Positions 63,081 through 64,000 of a DNA stretch of 64,000 nt are shown here, piece by piece. The notes under the pieces are model-generated. The model had not been told where the DNA came from, made no database searches, and saw nothing but the letters and a program-made list of their open reading frames with translations. Numbering within the stretch: the stretch's first letter is position 1; the number at the start of each line of letters is the position of its first letter. This stretch comes from Flammeovirgaceae bacterium UBA6059 (GTDB lineage: Bacteria > Bacteroidota > Bacteroidia > Cytophagales > Cyclobacteriaceae). The translations under genes and the position numbers were made by a program. Location: positions 186,001-250,000 of the forward strand of contig DIYH01000028.1 in the NCBI GenBank assembly GCA_002435755.1. The letters are read 5' to 3'.

Positions 63081-63088
63081 TAACTTTG
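63081..63088 (+). promoter_or_regulatory. -7 promoter element of ndk
   Basis: TAACTTTG, an exact TAnnTTTG match 40 nt before the ATG at 63128. A TTG at 63064-63066 precedes it at slightly less than the usual distance. Confidence 0.5.
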
Positions 63089-63127
63089 CGCCTCATTAGA
63101 CATATCCATAAATAGAAAACATAAAAA

Positions 63128-63547
63128 ATGGCAGGCAATATCACTTTTACCATGATCAAACCTGACGCTGTAGGCGCGGGTAATGTAGGTGCTATCACTA
63201 AGATGATCCAGGAGGCAGGATTCACCATCAAAGCAATGAAATTGACTAAAATGAGTGGTGAAAGAGCCGGACAGTTTTATGCTGTGCATAAGGAGCGTCC
63301 ATTTTATGCAGACCTTTGCAAGTACATGTCATCAGGTGCTATCGTACCCATGATCCTTGAAAAGGACAATGCTGTAGAAGATTTCCGTAAGTTGATTGGT
63401 GCTACAGACCCTACTAAAGCTGAAGCTGGTACCATCAGAAACCTCTTCGCCAAGTCAATCGAGGCAAATGCCATTCACGGTAGTGACTCTGACGAGAATG
63501 CGCTCATCGAAGGAAGCTTCTTCTTCTCACAAACTGAGCAGTTCTAA
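63128..63547 (+). CDS. ndk: nucleoside diphosphate kinase
   Basis: 139 residues, exact family length. TFTMIKPDAV at 6-15 (K11) and the catalytic histidine H117 in NAIHGSD. It balances nucleoside triphosphate pools with ATP. Divergent from nrnA across about 234 nt and followed by an intrinsic terminator. Its position next to nrnA and FKBP lipoproteins is a known arrangement in Bacteroidota. Confidence 0.98.
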   Translation: MAGNITFTMIKPDAVGAGNVGAITKMIQEAGFTIKAMKLTKMSGERAGQFYAVHKERPFYADLCKYMSSGAIVPMILEKDNAVEDFRKLIGATDPTKAEAGTIRNLFAKSIEANAIHGSDSDENALIEGSFFFSQTEQF

Positions 63548-63574
63548 AGCTCAATAGAAAGAATAGTAAGTCTT

Positions 63575-63620
63575 AAGCCTCACTTTGATGCTGTATAGTG
63601 GCAATGGGTGAGGTTTTTTT
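63575..63620 (+). terminator. terminator after ndk
   Basis: CCTCAC (63578-63583) pairs with GTGAGG (63608-63613), extended by AAG/TTT with one G-U pair, and followed by seven T (63614-63620). The loop is long (24 nt). The T-run reaches the stop codon of the convergent gene at 63619. Confidence 0.7.
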
Positions 63621-64000
63621 ATGATGGCTGCTTCTTCTTGAAAAAGACCCTTCTTACCCAGCGTGGTAAAAACAACGCACCCAGGATCAAGTAAGGATAA
63701 TAAGACATCAACCGCCATAGGATATTGGTAATGAATGTGTAATCTCCTAAAAACTGGTTGAAGAACTGGATGAAAAAAAATTCTGCGGTACCACTACTGC
63801 CAGGAGTTGGAGATATGAGCATAACAATCCACATGACCACTTGTCGAGAAAAGATCAGCAGGTGATTCTGAAAGCTCAATTCTGTGAACGACGTGATCAA
63901 ACTATTGAGCATGATATAGCGTGCGCACCATATAAAGATGGTAGCACCAATGATCTTACCCCAGTAGCTCGTTGCTTTGCCTTTGAGTTGGGCAGACGCC
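63619..64000 (-). CDS. flippase-like/UPF0104 membrane protein, C-terminal part
   Basis: Frame open from the right edge; 126 codons are visible and the N-terminus lies outside. The string PTPGSSGTAE is the signature near the C-terminus of the lysylphosphatidylglycerol-synthase-type transmembrane family (UPF0104, flippase-like domain). The protein ends with a basic tail (RRVFFKKKQPS). Several helices are visible. An ATG at 63910-63912 is internal, because the frame continues upstream without a stop. Role: lipid or glycan handling in the inner membrane, by family only. Confidence 0.8.
   Translation of the reverse strand, partial: ASAQLKGKATSYWGKIIGATIFIWCARYIMLNSLITSFTELSFQNHLLIFSRQVVMWIVMLISPTPGSSGTAEFFFIQFFNQFLGDYTFITNILWRLMSYYPYLILGALFLPRWVRRVFFKKKQPS

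Overview
The window comes from a bacterial chromosome of the phylum Bacteroidota, most likely a marine-type member of the Cytophagales. The support is a fused SecDF, BshA for bacillithiol synthesis, CarboxypepD_reg-like proteins, many SYA-Q/NAQ-type signal peptides and short-lipobox lipoproteins, FKBP lipoproteins beside NrnA and Ndk (a neighbourhood that in gliding Bacteroidota holds gldI), and several promoters matching the phylum's -7 element TAnnTTTG. No species can be named from the sequence alone. I see no rRNA, tRNA, CRISPR array or intact prophage.

Layout. 1-10.4 kb: the end of an S41 peptidase, a radical SAM protein, then a signalling island. The island holds a very large multi-PAS/GAF histidine kinase, its NarL-type regulator and two degenerate receiver proteins, flanked by two related small outer-membrane-type proteins. 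10.5-23.8 kb (all minus strand): a two-carbon/three-carbon acid uptake and activation cluster. In transcription order it encodes a porin-like barrel, a DUF4212 small subunit, a Na+/solute symporter, a small membrane protein, a transporter-histidine kinase fusion of the CrbS type, a receiver-only protein, a propionyl-CoA synthetase-like enzyme, acetyl-CoA synthetase, a cNMP/CBS/DUF294 protein and a DEDDh exonuclease. Just upstream (23.9-24.4 kb) is a small IS1-InsA-like DNA-binding protein gene bracketed by near-perfect 24-25 bp inverted repeats. One of these repeats holds the gene's own predicted promoter and the other lies in front of the porin gene.

24.5-34.7 kb (minus): PhoH-type ATPase, AlbA_2 protein, a MoxR/ChlI-like AAA ATPase with its VWA partner, an SDR-like protein, a fatty acid hydroxylase, BshA, and a fusion of a catalytically gutted GH3 region with a serine beta-lactamase domain. 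34.8-41.5 kb (plus): a small membrane protein, MutL, two rhomboid proteases and two tandem GT-C-type membrane proteins. 41.5-48 kb: a DUF1772-like protein, RlmN, and two duplicated CarboxypepD_reg-like proteins separated by an AT-rich plus-strand cassette (lipoprotein plus barrel). 48-54.9 kb: TRAP permeases without a binding protein, a Tat-exported Gfo/Idh/MocA oxidoreductase with a DoxX protein, an MFS transporter, a Tat-type Dabb protein and an anchored acidic protein. 55-64 kb: SecDF, uridine kinase, RdgB, three FKBP lipoproteins, NrnA, Ndk, and the C-terminal end of a flippase-like membrane protein cut by the window edge.

The most coherent system is the acid-uptake/Acs cluster. Outer-membrane entry, inner-membrane symport, a transporter-derived sensor kinase and CoA activation are all encoded together, with a terminator-like structure between the sensor genes and the synthetase genes. 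What carries the transcriptional output is not evident, because the receiver has no DNA-binding domain. The InsA-like protein and its two repeat sites are the best candidate in view, and this is an inference.
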